Part shown: one piece after another, positions 1-5,096 of the stretch | How the letters are laid out: each line of letters begins with the position of its first letter | Position numbering within the stretch: position 1 is the first letter of the stretch | Assembly: GCA_016281165.1 (NCBI GenBank) | Contig: JAEEIC010000044.1 | Span: forward strand, 1 to 5,096 | Source of the DNA: Bacillota bacterium | GTDB lineage: Bacteria; Bacillota; Clostridia; Peptostreptococcales; Anaerovoracaceae | Direction: 5' to 3' | Length of the DNA stretch: 5,096 nt | Notes under the pieces: model-generated | What the model saw: only the letters and a program-made list of their open reading frames with translations | What the model was told of the DNA's origin: nothing | Databases searched by the model: none | Program-made: the position numbers and the translations under genes

Positions 1-44
1 AATCTCTCCGAAAACTCTTTTTCGAAAGCGCTCTTATCGATCAT
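1..44 (-). CDS. N-terminal start of the next gene in the kinase operon (partial)
   Basis: Reading leftward from an ATG at 44-42, an open frame of 14 codons (MIDKSAFEKEFSER) runs off the window edge without a stop. The ATG is preceded by AGGAG at 56-52 with a 7-base spacer, an excellent ribosome binding site. The frame overlaps the last 11 bases of the kinase gene in a different register, an arrangement typical of translationally coupled operon genes. The charged, helix-like N-terminus is too short to identify the product. It is probably cotranscribed with the sugar kinase and might belong to the same carbohydrate pathway, but that is only inference from position. Confidence 0.6.
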   Translation of the reverse strand, partial: MIDKSAFEKEFSER

Positions 45-981
45 TCAGCAGCTCCTGCACTTCTTTAAGGTATGGGAGAGCCGGAATGGCGCCGCTTCTT
101 GAGGCCGTGATCGAGGCCGCCCTGTTGGCGAACCTCACACCGCGGGCGACGTCTCCGGCGCTCATGGCCGCCAGGCCTCCCGCTTTCGCGACCTGCGAGA
201 GCAGGGCTCCCAGGAAGGAGTCCCCCGCGCCGTTGGTATCGGCGACTTTTACCGCAAATCCGGGCTCCGTGCCGCCTTCTCCCCTGAAGCGCCAGTACGC
301 GCCGTCCTTTCCCAGGGTGACGAGGACGAGCTTCACTCCCATATCCGCGAGCGCCTTCGCGGCCTCATCCGGCGTCTTACGGCCGGTCATCAGAACCGTC
401 TCCTCATCGCTTATCTTGACTATGTCGCACAGCGGCAGCACAGAACGCATCTTTTCCATGGCGGTCTTTTCATCCTGCCACAGCACGCTGCGGTAATTGG
501 GGTCATAGGAGATCAGGGCGCCGTTCTCCTTCGCCTTTTTGACGACGGAGACGACTGTCTTCTCGCAGGCCGGATCGGTGAGGCTCACGCTGCCGAAATG
601 CAGTATGCCGCAGCCTTCGCAGGCTGCCTTGGCTTTGTCTTCGTCTATGCATGTATCTGCCCCGGGGGCGCGGCAGAAGGAAAAGCTGCGCTCGCCGTTT
701 TCGTCCACTGTCACGACCGCCAGAGTCGTGCTCGCTCTGTCCGTGGTCTGCAGGCCTGAGACGTCGACGCCGCAGTCCCTGAGCACGGACCTGAGCATGG
801 CGCCGAAGCTGTCGTTTCCGACGCAGCCGACAAAGCCTGCCTTTACGCCCAGCCTTGCCGCTGCGACCGCCACATTGGCGGGCGCTCCGCCCGGATTCGC
901 CGCGAAATGCGCCACTCCGTTCCCGTCTGTTTCAGTCTGGGTCATATCGACCAGGATCTCGCCTATCGCTGTAATATTCAT
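34..981 (-). CDS. PfkB-family sugar kinase, probable fructokinase
   Basis: A 315-residue cytoplasmic kinase of the ribokinase/PfkB superfamily, of normal family length. It probably phosphorylates fructose (or a related sugar) with ATP. Visible motifs: N-terminal AIGEILVDM (5-13), the first PfkB signature around GGAPANVAVA (31-40), GERSFSF (96-102) followed by APGAD (105-109), DPNYR (160-164) and the second signature DTNGAGDSF (248-256), where Asp254 is the expected catalytic base and GAGD forms the anion hole. The GERSFSF/PGAD and DPNYR elements are typical of the fructokinase branch (ScrK-like, COG0524) rather than ribokinase. Substrate is inferred, not proven. The start at 981 is chosen because the conserved fold begins at MNITAIGE and GGAAAG (991-986) lies just upstream; an in-frame ATG at 1014 would add 11 unrelated residues. 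A minus-strand promoter lies at 1027-1055. The gene is followed by an overlapping downstream gene. Confidence 0.93.
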   Translation of the reverse strand: MNITAIGEILVDMTQTETDGNGVAHFAANPGGAPANVAVAAARLGVKAGFVGCVGNDSFGAMLRSVLRDCGVDVSGLQTTDRASTTLAVVTVDENGERSFSFCRAPGADTCIDEDKAKAACEGCGILHFGSVSLTDPACEKTVVSVVKKAKENGALISYDPNYRSVLWQDEKTAMEKMRSVLPLCDIVKISDEETVLMTGRKTPDEAAKALADMGVKLVLVTLGKDGAYWRFRGEGGTEPGFAVKVADTNGAGDSFLGALLSQVAKAGGLAAMSAGDVARGVRFANRAASITASRSGAIPALPYLKEVQELLNDR

Positions 982-1026
982 GTGTCTTTCCGCTTGTATT
1001 TTGATGCACAACAATATTATGTCATT

Positions 1027-1055
1027 ATTTTAACAAACCTGCGGAACAATAGCAA
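1027..1055 (-). promoter_or_regulatory. Sigma-70-type promoter for the sugar kinase operon
   Basis: On the minus strand, TTGCTA (1055-1050) and TAAAAT (1032-1027) are separated by exactly 17 bases, a good match to the TTGACA/TATAAT consensus. Transcription would begin near 1020, giving a leader of about 40 bases before the kinase ATG at 981. The region is markedly AT-rich compared with the surrounding genes. This is pattern matching only. Confidence 0.55.
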
Positions 1056-1056
1056 A

Positions 1057-1104
1057 TACAATAACGCGGGCGCGGCGGTATCGTGGTATTATATGATACG
1101 GAGG
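1057..1104 (+). promoter_or_regulatory. Plus-strand promoter/operator region and strong Shine-Dalgarno site
   Basis: GGAGG at 1100-1104, 8 bases before the ATG at 1113, is a strong ribosome binding site for the TIR-like fragment. Candidate -10 boxes upstream are TACAAT (1057-1062) and TATTAT (1087-1092), but neither has a convincing -35 at 16-18 bases; a TTAACA at 1030-1035 is 21 bases from the first. An imperfect 14-base palindrome, GTATTATATGATAC (1086-1099, 12 of 14 positions symmetric), overlaps the second box and could be an operator. The ribosome binding site is well supported; the promoter and operator are tentative. Confidence 0.4.
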
Positions 1105-1112
1105 AAAACGAA

Positions 1113-1295
1113 ATGATCGATCCGAAACTCCTTTTTATAACCAACAACAGCGAATCGAGCGCGGATCTGCCGAAAATATTCTGCTGCTGCCATCCGGACG
1201 ACGCGGATCATCTGAAGTCTGTCTGTGACGATCTTTTCGCGGCGGAGAAAGCATGGTACTCTAGATGCATTTTGTCGACGCGAAGGGAATATTGA
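1113..1295 (+). pseudogene. Truncated N-terminus of a probable TIR-domain protein
   Basis: A 60-codon frame with a strong start (GGAGG, 8-base spacer, ATG). The product begins MIDPKLLFITNN, then has LPKIFCCCHPDD (19-30), a predicted helix through DADHLKSVCDDLFAAEK (31-47), and AWYS (48-51). The order strand, CCHPDD, helix, then a hydrophobic strand resembles the first third of a TIR domain in a Clostridia-type family whose members, as I recall them, begin KIF-CCHPDD and continue with CAI(W/Y)Y. This assignment is from memory of the family, not from a search. After about residue 50 the sequence (SRCILSTRREY, stop) no longer looks like TIR, and no other frame downstream continues the domain, so the catalytic Glu expected later in a TIR NADase is absent. 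The last 31 bases overlap the radical SAM gene. It is probably the 5' remnant of a deleted gene; alternatively a genuine small ORF that couples translation to the next gene. Confidence 0.55.
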
Positions 1296-2152
1296 CGGGC
1301 AGGGGAGACGCCTTCGGCATGAACATATACCGGGGCTGCTCCCACGGCTGCATCTACTGCGACAGCAGGAGCCTCTGCTATCATTTCGATCATCCCTTCG
1401 AGGATATCGAGGTGAAGAGGAACGCTCCCGCCCTGCTCGAGGCTGCCCTCCGTTCAAAAAGAAAAAAGGCCATGATAGGGACGGGCTCGATGTCGGATCC
1501 CTACATGCACTGCGAGGAGGAGCTCGGGCTCACGAGGCAGTGCCTTGAGATCATCGAAAGATACGGCCACGGCGCGGTCCTGCTCACGAAATCGGACCGG
1601 ATCTTAAGAGACATAGACCTGCTGGAAGAGATCGATAAGAAGAGCAAGTGCGTGGTCCAGATGACCCTGACGACATTTGACGACAGGCTCTGCGCCGAGA
1701 TAGAGCCCAACGTCTGTCCGACGAGCCGCCGCCTCGAGGTACTGGAAGAGATGAGAGAACGGGGCATCCCCACGGTGGTCTGGCTCTCGCCCATACTCCC
1801 CTTCATCAACGACAGCGAAGAGAACATAAGGGCGCTCCTCAAAGCCTGCGCCGGCGCCGGGGTCAAGGGGATAGTCTGCTTCGGCATGGGCCTCACCCTT
1901 AGAGAGGGCAACAGGGAGTATTTTTACGACGCCCTTGACAGGCTCTTCCCCGGGCTCAGGGAGAGGTACATGAAGACCTACGGCAACGCCTATATGGTCA
2001 TGAGCCCCGAAAACGAGAAGTTGATGAGGATATTCAGGGATTTTTGCGCGGAGAAGGGCATCATGAGCGCGCCCGATGAGTGCTTCGCCTATCTTTCGGC
2101 CTTCCCCGAGAAGGAGCGGCAGCTCAGCATGTTCGACATCCGGCCCTTGTAA
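1265..2152 (+). CDS. SPL-like radical SAM protein (SplB-related, COG1533)
   Basis: A 295-residue, apparently complete radical SAM enzyme. The iron-sulfur motif CSHGCIYC supplies Cys25, Cys29 and Cys32 (CxxxCxxC), which bind the 4Fe-4S cluster that cleaves S-adenosylmethionine. Other family features: MHFVDAKGIL at the N-terminus, IEVKRNAP (48-55), KAMIGTGSMSDPY (68-80), QMTLTTFDD (132-140), EPN (147-149), VVWLSPILPFIND (171-183), and GMGLTLREGNREYFY (207-221). The family is related to spore photoproduct lyase, but most members have no proven substrate, so a DNA photoproduct repair role is only a possibility. The C-terminus carries QLSMF (286-290), resembling a sliding-clamp binding motif. The start at 1265 is forced: TAG at 1262-1264 is directly upstream in frame, and the protein already begins where homologues are expected to begin. 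No well-placed ribosome binding site precedes it (GGAG at 1244-1247 is 17 bases away), so translation may depend on ribosomes leaving the overlapping fragment upstream. Confidence 0.93.
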   Translation: MHFVDAKGILTGRGDAFGMNIYRGCSHGCIYCDSRSLCYHFDHPFEDIEVKRNAPALLEAALRSKRKKAMIGTGSMSDPYMHCEEELGLTRQCLEIIERYGHGAVLLTKSDRILRDIDLLEEIDKKSKCVVQMTLTTFDDRLCAEIEPNVCPTSRRLEVLEEMRERGIPTVVWLSPILPFINDSEENIRALLKACAGAGVKGIVCFGMGLTLREGNREYFYDALDRLFPGLRERYMKTYGNAYMVMSPENEKLMRIFRDFCAEKGIMSAPDECFAYLSAFPEKERQLSMFDIRPL

Positions 2153-2179
2153 AAAAAGCGGCGGAGCGCAAATATCTTC

Positions 2180-2207
2180 TTTATTTCCCGCGCAAAGGGA
2201 GTATAAT
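2180..2207 (+). promoter_or_regulatory. Probable promoter of the transporter operon
   Basis: TATAAT at 2202-2207 is a perfect -10 box in the 82-base gap between the radical SAM gene and the first transporter. The best -35 is TTTATT (2180-2185) at 16 bases, a poor match, so the promoter may be activator-dependent or weak. Transcription would start close to 2213-2215. No terminator with a GC stem and T-run is visible in the gap, so read-through from the radical SAM gene is also possible. Confidence 0.5.
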
Positions 2208-2211
2208 ACTT

Positions 2212-2230
2212 GCGTCTTTGACGCGGGAGG
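2212..2230 (+). promoter_or_regulatory. 5'-leader hairpin abutting the ribosome binding site of the first MFS gene
   Basis: GCGTC (2212-2216) and GACGC (2220-2224) form a perfect 5-bp stem with a TTT loop, extendable by G-U pairs. It ends at the Shine-Dalgarno GGGAGG (2225-2230), 4 bases before the ATG at 2235. If transcription starts near 2213 the stem would sit at the very 5' end of the mRNA, where it could protect the transcript or modulate ribosome access. The stem is too short to call a riboswitch and has no T-run, so it is not a terminator. Confidence 0.35.
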
Positions 2231-2234
2231 TAAT

Positions 2235-3431
2235 ATGAAGGGAATGAGCAGGGCCGAGCTCTCGGTCCTTATAAAATGCTGCATATGCATAGGCTGCAGC
2301 ATAGGCTTCGTAAGCAACTGCATCGGTCTTTTCTACACGCCGATGTCCGAGGCTTTGGGCACGGGAAGAGGCAAGATCGCGGTCATCTCGACCATCATCA
2401 GCCTTTCCGCCGCCGCTTTCGGGCGCATAGTCGCGAGGCTCATCAAAAAGTTCCCCATCAATTACGTCATGACCACAGGCGCCCTGATGACCGTCTGCGG
2501 ACTTTTCGTGCTGTCATTCGCCAGAGAGATCCCTCTTCTTTACGCCATGGCCATGGTGATAGGAGTGGGAGTCATCTGCTTTAAGAACCTCACCGTCTCC
2601 ATCGTGCTCTACAGCTGGTTCGGCGAGAAGAGCGCCTCGAAGCTGGGCCTTGCCATGGCCTTCAGCGGCGTCACGGCGGCCTTCATGAACCCCATACTGG
2701 GAAAGATCATCACCGCCAGCGATTACGGCACCGCCATGAGGGTACTGGCTCTGGTCATCGGCGTCTTTTCCTTCCCCGCGGCCTTCACGATCAGGCTCAA
2801 GGAGGGCGGGGCGGAGAAGTCCTCCGCCAACGCGGCGAAGAGCGGCAGCGATGAGAAGACCTATATACCCACCGTCCTTCTGATACTGATGGCGGTCTGC
2901 CTGCCCATCTCCGTCTCCGGGGCGACAGGCATGAACACGCACTTCTCGTCCTACGTCGTCACTTTGGGCTACAGCCTCGGCTTCGGCGCCACGGTGGTCT
3001 CCTTCCAGAGCATCTTCAATTCGGTCTGGAAGCTGGTCTACGGCTTCCTCGCGGACAGGATAGGGCCCATCAGGTCCTGCCTGGTATACGTCGGGCTGAG
3101 CATCACCTCCTGCGTGCTGCTCATCACCCTCACGCGCCTGCCCGCCGGCATCATAATGGGCGTCAGCCTTTATCCCGTAGCCTTCTCCATCTCCACGGTC
3201 GGCATGCCCACCATCATCATGAAGGTGGCGAAGGAGCGCTACGCCGAGGTCTACGCCACCGCCAACATGGTCCAGGCCATAAGCTACGCGACCATGACCT
3301 CGGTCTACGGAGTCATAAGCGACAAGGCCGGCAACTACATACCCTGCATCATGATGGTCTTCTGCTTCGCTCTCCTCTGCGGGACCACCTGCCTCATCAT
3401 CAGAAAAAAGGAGAAGGGCGTCCTGGATTAG
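2235..3431 (+). CDS. OFA-type MFS transporter, first copy
   Basis: A 398-residue inner-membrane protein with about 12 hydrophobic segments (roughly 11-34, 48-66, 76-95, 100-122, 134-156, 165-185, 211-231, 240-262, 280-299, 303-323, 340-362, 369-389) in two halves joined by a hydrophilic loop (186-209). Family marks include NCIGLFYTPMSEALGTGRG (28-46), FKNLT (116-120), SWFGEKSASKLGLAM (127-141) and GFLADRIGPIRS (270-281), which matches the MFS loop motif of the C-terminal half. The pattern fits the oxalate/formate antiporter (OFA) branch, which carries small carboxylates and other solutes; the substrate cannot be read from sequence. Start at 2235 rather than an upstream in-frame ATG (2076) because of GGGAGG at 2225-2230 and because the paralogue at 4341 aligns residue for residue from this Met (Cys-Cys at 15-16 in both). 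TM1 is unusually Cys-rich (15, 16, 18, 21, 29). The YitT gene follows 18 bases after the stop. Confidence 0.92.
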   Translation: MKGMSRAELSVLIKCCICIGCSIGFVSNCIGLFYTPMSEALGTGRGKIAVISTIISLSAAAFGRIVARLIKKFPINYVMTTGALMTVCGLFVLSFAREIPLLYAMAMVIGVGVICFKNLTVSIVLYSWFGEKSASKLGLAMAFSGVTAAFMNPILGKIITASDYGTAMRVLALVIGVFSFPAAFTIRLKEGGAEKSSANAAKSGSDEKTYIPTVLLILMAVCLPISVSGATGMNTHFSSYVVTLGYSLGFGATVVSFQSIFNSVWKLVYGFLADRIGPIRSCLVYVGLSITSCVLLITLTRLPAGIIMGVSLYPVAFSISTVGMPTIIMKVAKERYAEVYATANMVQAISYATMTSVYGVISDKAGNYIPCIMMVFCFALLCGTTCLIIRKKEKGVLD

Positions 3432-3449
3432 AGCGCCCCGTATTCATAC

Positions 3450-4304
3450 ATGAAGAGTTCCGCATTATTGAACAAAGCGGCGGAGATGGTGAAGATCACC
3501 CTCGCCACGGTCCTGCTGGCCGCCTCGGTGCATTTCTTCCTTCTGCCCAGCCACCTGGCCCTGGGGAGCGTGGCGGGCCTCGCCCTGATACTTTCCAACT
3601 TCCTGCCGCTCTCGGTCTCGGCCCTGACCATGATCATCAATCTCGCCCTGCTGGGCCTGGGCTTCCTGCTCATAGGCCGCGAGTTCGGCGCCAAGACCGT
3701 GTACACGACCGTGCTGCTCCCCGCCGTCATGGGCGTTTTGGAGAAGGTCTTCCCCGGCGCGCAGTCTCTCACCGGAGACGCTCTCAGCGACATGGTATGC
3801 TTCCTCTTCGTCTGCAGCTTCGGCCAGGCGGTGCTCTTTAAGTGCAACGCCTCCTCCGGCGGGCTCGATATAGTGGGGAAGATACTCAATAAATACTTCC
3901 GCATGGAGCTCGGCAAGGCCATCTCCCTCGTCGGCATGGCCGTCGCCCTGTCCTCGGCCTTCGCCTACGACAGCAAGACCGTGGTCCTGAGCGTGCTGGG
4001 AACCTACCTGAGCGGCCTGGTCCTCGACCACTTCATCTTCAACTCCAACATGACCAAAAGGGTCTGCGTGCTCTCGGAGCACGAGGACGAGCTGCTGCGC
4101 TTCATCACTCAGGATCTGCACAGCGGGGCGACCATATACCAGGCGAGGGGAGCCTATACCGATGAGCTCCGGAACGAGATCATCACCATCGTCGACATGC
4201 ATGAGTACAGAAAGCTCATGAATTTCATCCAGGAGAAGGATCCCAAAGCCTTCGTCACCGTCTACAACGTCAACGAGGTCGTCTACAGGCCCAAGACGAA
4301 GTAG
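3450..4304 (+). CDS. YitT-family membrane protein (DUF161 plus DUF2179)
   Basis: A 284-residue protein of typical family length. The N-terminal two thirds (about 14-196) hold five to six hydrophobic segments with family elements: FLLPSHLALGSVAGLALIL (30-48), NLALLGLGFLLIGREFGAKTVY (64-85) and the characteristic CNASSGGLDIVGKILNKYF (132-150). The cytosolic C-terminal domain (about 203-284) matches the YitT/DUF2179 fold, with GATIYQARGAYTDELRNEIITIV (226-248) and FVTVYNVNEVVYR (268-280). The biochemical role of the family is not settled. The ATG at 3450 lacks any Shine-Dalgarno sequence in the 18 bases after the transporter stop, so translation probably depends on coupling to that gene; an ATG at 3486 directly follows GGCGGAG but would clip the N-terminus and leaves no spacer. 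It is in the same reading frame as the preceding transporter, separated by a single TAG. Its position between two related transporters suggests a shared operon. Confidence 0.92.
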   Translation: MKSSALLNKAAEMVKITLATVLLAASVHFFLLPSHLALGSVAGLALILSNFLPLSVSALTMIINLALLGLGFLLIGREFGAKTVYTTVLLPAVMGVLEKVFPGAQSLTGDALSDMVCFLFVCSFGQAVLFKCNASSGGLDIVGKILNKYFRMELGKAISLVGMAVALSSAFAYDSKTVVLSVLGTYLSGLVLDHFIFNSNMTKRVCVLSEHEDELLRFITQDLHSGATIYQARGAYTDELRNEIITIVDMHEYRKLMNFIQEKDPKAFVTVYNVNEVVYRPKTK

Positions 4305-4340
4305 CAGGACAGCCCGCGCGGCGCCGGATCGGAGGATCGT
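4305..4340 (+). other. Short intergenic linker with GC palindrome before the second transporter
   Basis: The 36 bases between the YitT stop and the second transporter contain CCGCGCGG (4314-4321) overlapping GGCGCC (4320-4325), a repeated GGATC (4326-4330 and 4334-4338), and the GGAGG ribosome binding site. There is no T-run after the GC element, so it is not an intrinsic terminator and does not separate the genes into two transcripts. No promoter is visible. Confidence 0.35.
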
Positions 4341-5096
4341 ATGACGGAGAGAAAAAAGCAGGAGTTCTGGGTCGTGGTGCGCTGCTGCGTGCTCATCGGC
4401 AGCAGCATAGGACTGATCAGCAACTGCATAGGCATCTTCTATACCCCGCTGGCTGAGGCCCTGGGCACCGGAAGAGGGCAGGTCGCCGTCATCGCGACCA
4501 TCATCAGCCTCTCCTCGGCCTTTTTCGGGACGGTGGTGGCGAAGCTCGTCAGGAGGTTCCCCATAAACACGGTGATGACCGCAGGCGTCATCATGACGGT
4601 CCTGGGCCTGTTCCTCTTTTCCTATGCCCCGAGACTGGAGTATTTCTATGTGCTCGCCGCGCTGATAGGGGCGGGCGACATCTGCTTTAAGAACCTCACG
4701 GTCTCCATGGTCCTGCAGAGCTGGTTCGGCAGCAGGAGCGCCTCAAAGCTGGGCATCGCCATGGCCATGTCCGGCGTAGTGGCGGCCGTCATGAACCCCA
4801 TACTCAGCAGGGTCATCTCGGCGGGCGGCTACGGCACCGGCTTCAGGCTGCTTGCCATCCTGGGCGGGGCCTGCGCTCTTCCCTGCACAGTCACCATGCG
4901 TATGGACGACAGCGCCGAAAACAGGCCCGCCGTCAAGAGCAGCGGCGAGAAGGGAGCCGCGCAGGGACCGTATATCTCACCCTTCATGATGTTCCTGCTG
5001 CTCGTCTTCCCCGTGCTCGTCGTGACCGGGAGCGGAATGAACACGCATTTCTCGTCCTACGCGGTGACCCTGGGCTACAGCCTGGGCTTCGGCGCG
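4341..5096 (+). CDS. OFA-type MFS transporter, second copy (3' end outside window)
   Basis: An open frame of 252 codons runs to the window edge without a stop. It starts at ATG 4341 with GGAGG at 4331-4335 (5-base spacer), 36 bases after the YitT stop. The product (MTERKKQEFWVVVRCC...) has the first six membrane segments, the central hydrophilic loop (about 188-210) and the start of the second half (NTHFSSYAVTLGYSLGFGA). By hand count about 131 of 252 positions are identical to the transporter at 2235, almost without gaps; the best blocks are residues 24-56, 112-139 and 231-252. Both copies share GTGRG (42-46), ICFKNLT (114-120) and SWFG (127-130). Differences inside membrane segments include Asp113 here against Val113 in the first copy, and Thr64 against Arg64, which may alter substrate choice. 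Roughly the last 145 residues are expected beyond the window. Substrate unknown. Confidence 0.92.
   Translation, partial: MTERKKQEFWVVVRCCVLIGSSIGLISNCIGIFYTPLAEALGTGRGQVAVIATIISLSSAFFGTVVAKLVRRFPINTVMTAGVIMTVLGLFLFSYAPRLEYFYVLAALIGAGDICFKNLTVSMVLQSWFGSRSASKLGIAMAMSGVVAAVMNPILSRVISAGGYGTGFRLLAILGGACALPCTVTMRMDDSAENRPAVKSSGEKGAAQGPYISPFMMFLLLVFPVLVVTGSGMNTHFSSYAVTLGYSLGFGA

Noticed and set aside
982..1014. Longer start of the sugar kinase at 1014.
   Set aside because: It adds 11 residues not typical of the family; GGAAAG precedes the ATG at 981 and the conserved fold begins there.
1260..1281. TCTAGA, ATGCAT and GTCGAC occur close together, resembling a cloning-vector polylinker at the TIR/radical SAM junction.
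   Set aside because: The ATGCAT and GTCGAC bases encode the conserved MHFVDAKGIL start of the radical SAM protein, so they are natural; only read mapping could fully exclude an artificial join.
1190..1300. A frameshift rather than a deletion breaking the TIR-like gene.
   Set aside because: Translation of the other two plus-strand frames after about 1260 gives either the radical SAM protein or an Arg/His-rich shadow, neither continuing a TIR domain.
2076..2234. Upstream extension of the first transporter frame by 53 residues.
   Set aside because: It overlaps the end of the radical SAM gene, is low-complexity and non-membrane, and the paralogue aligns from the Met at 2235, which has its own ribosome binding site.
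2153..2234. Possible terminator after the radical SAM gene (A-run at 2151-2157; TCCC/GGGA pair).
   Set aside because: There is no stable GC stem followed by a T-run on the plus strand, and the A-run lies at the stop codon without an adjoining stem.
1604..2323. Minus-strand open frame (239 codons) opposite the radical SAM gene.
   Set aside because: It spans two genes and a promoter, has no recognisable motifs, and is explained by GC-biased codon use on the plus strand.
3465..4202. Long minus-strand open frame (245 codons) opposite the YitT gene.
   Set aside because: Its translation is His/Gln/Gly-rich without motifs, as expected for the shadow of a GC-rich gene; the plus strand encodes a clear YitT protein.
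1..5096. CRISPR arrays, tRNA or rRNA genes, insertion sequences.
   Set aside because: No regularly spaced repeats, cloverleaf-like GGTTCRA contexts, transposase motifs or terminal inverted repeats were seen; the window is nearly fully coding.

Overview
The window is a compact, GC-rich bacterial segment (the AT-rich divergent promoter region near 1000-1100 stands out). The gene content is a PfkB sugar kinase, an SPL-like radical SAM protein, OFA-type MFS transporters and a YitT-family membrane protein. Ile is often ATA and Arg often AGG/AGA. This fits an anaerobic Clostridia-like Firmicute best, but that is an inference from gene families; a Synergistota-like host is not excluded.

Layout: a minus-strand operon occupies the left end. 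It holds a fructokinase-like PfkB kinase (34-981) and the first 14 codons of another gene (1-44) that overlaps the kinase stop and leaves the window. A divergent intergenic region (982-1112) follows, with a convincing minus-strand promoter and a plus-strand Shine-Dalgarno site. The first plus-strand frame (1113-1295) is a 60-codon piece that looks like the N-terminus of a TIR-domain protein, cut off just where the TIR core should continue. The start codon of an SPL-like radical SAM protein (1265-2152) lies inside this fragment, right after an in-frame TAG and without a well-placed ribosome binding site. After an 82-base gap with a perfect TATAAT box comes a second unit: OFA-type MFS transporter (2235-3431), YitT-family protein (3450-4304), and a second OFA-type MFS transporter (4341 to beyond the window end).

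The two transporters are tandem paralogues. By hand count they share about 131 of 252 aligned residues (about 52%) in a nearly gap-free alignment, and the window ends at the residue equivalent to Ala252 of the first copy. The three membrane genes are closely spaced with no terminator between them and are probably cotranscribed. The kinase unit probably feeds a hexose into glycolysis. The radical SAM protein carries a C-terminal QLSMF sequence resembling a sliding-clamp binding motif, which suggests a DNA-related job.

The most noteworthy points are the probable TIR remnant fused to the radical SAM start, the clamp-like motif, the transporter duplication around a YitT gene, and the absence of a Shine-Dalgarno site before the YitT gene, which sits in the same frame as the preceding transporter. 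I see no clear new multi-gene system in the window.
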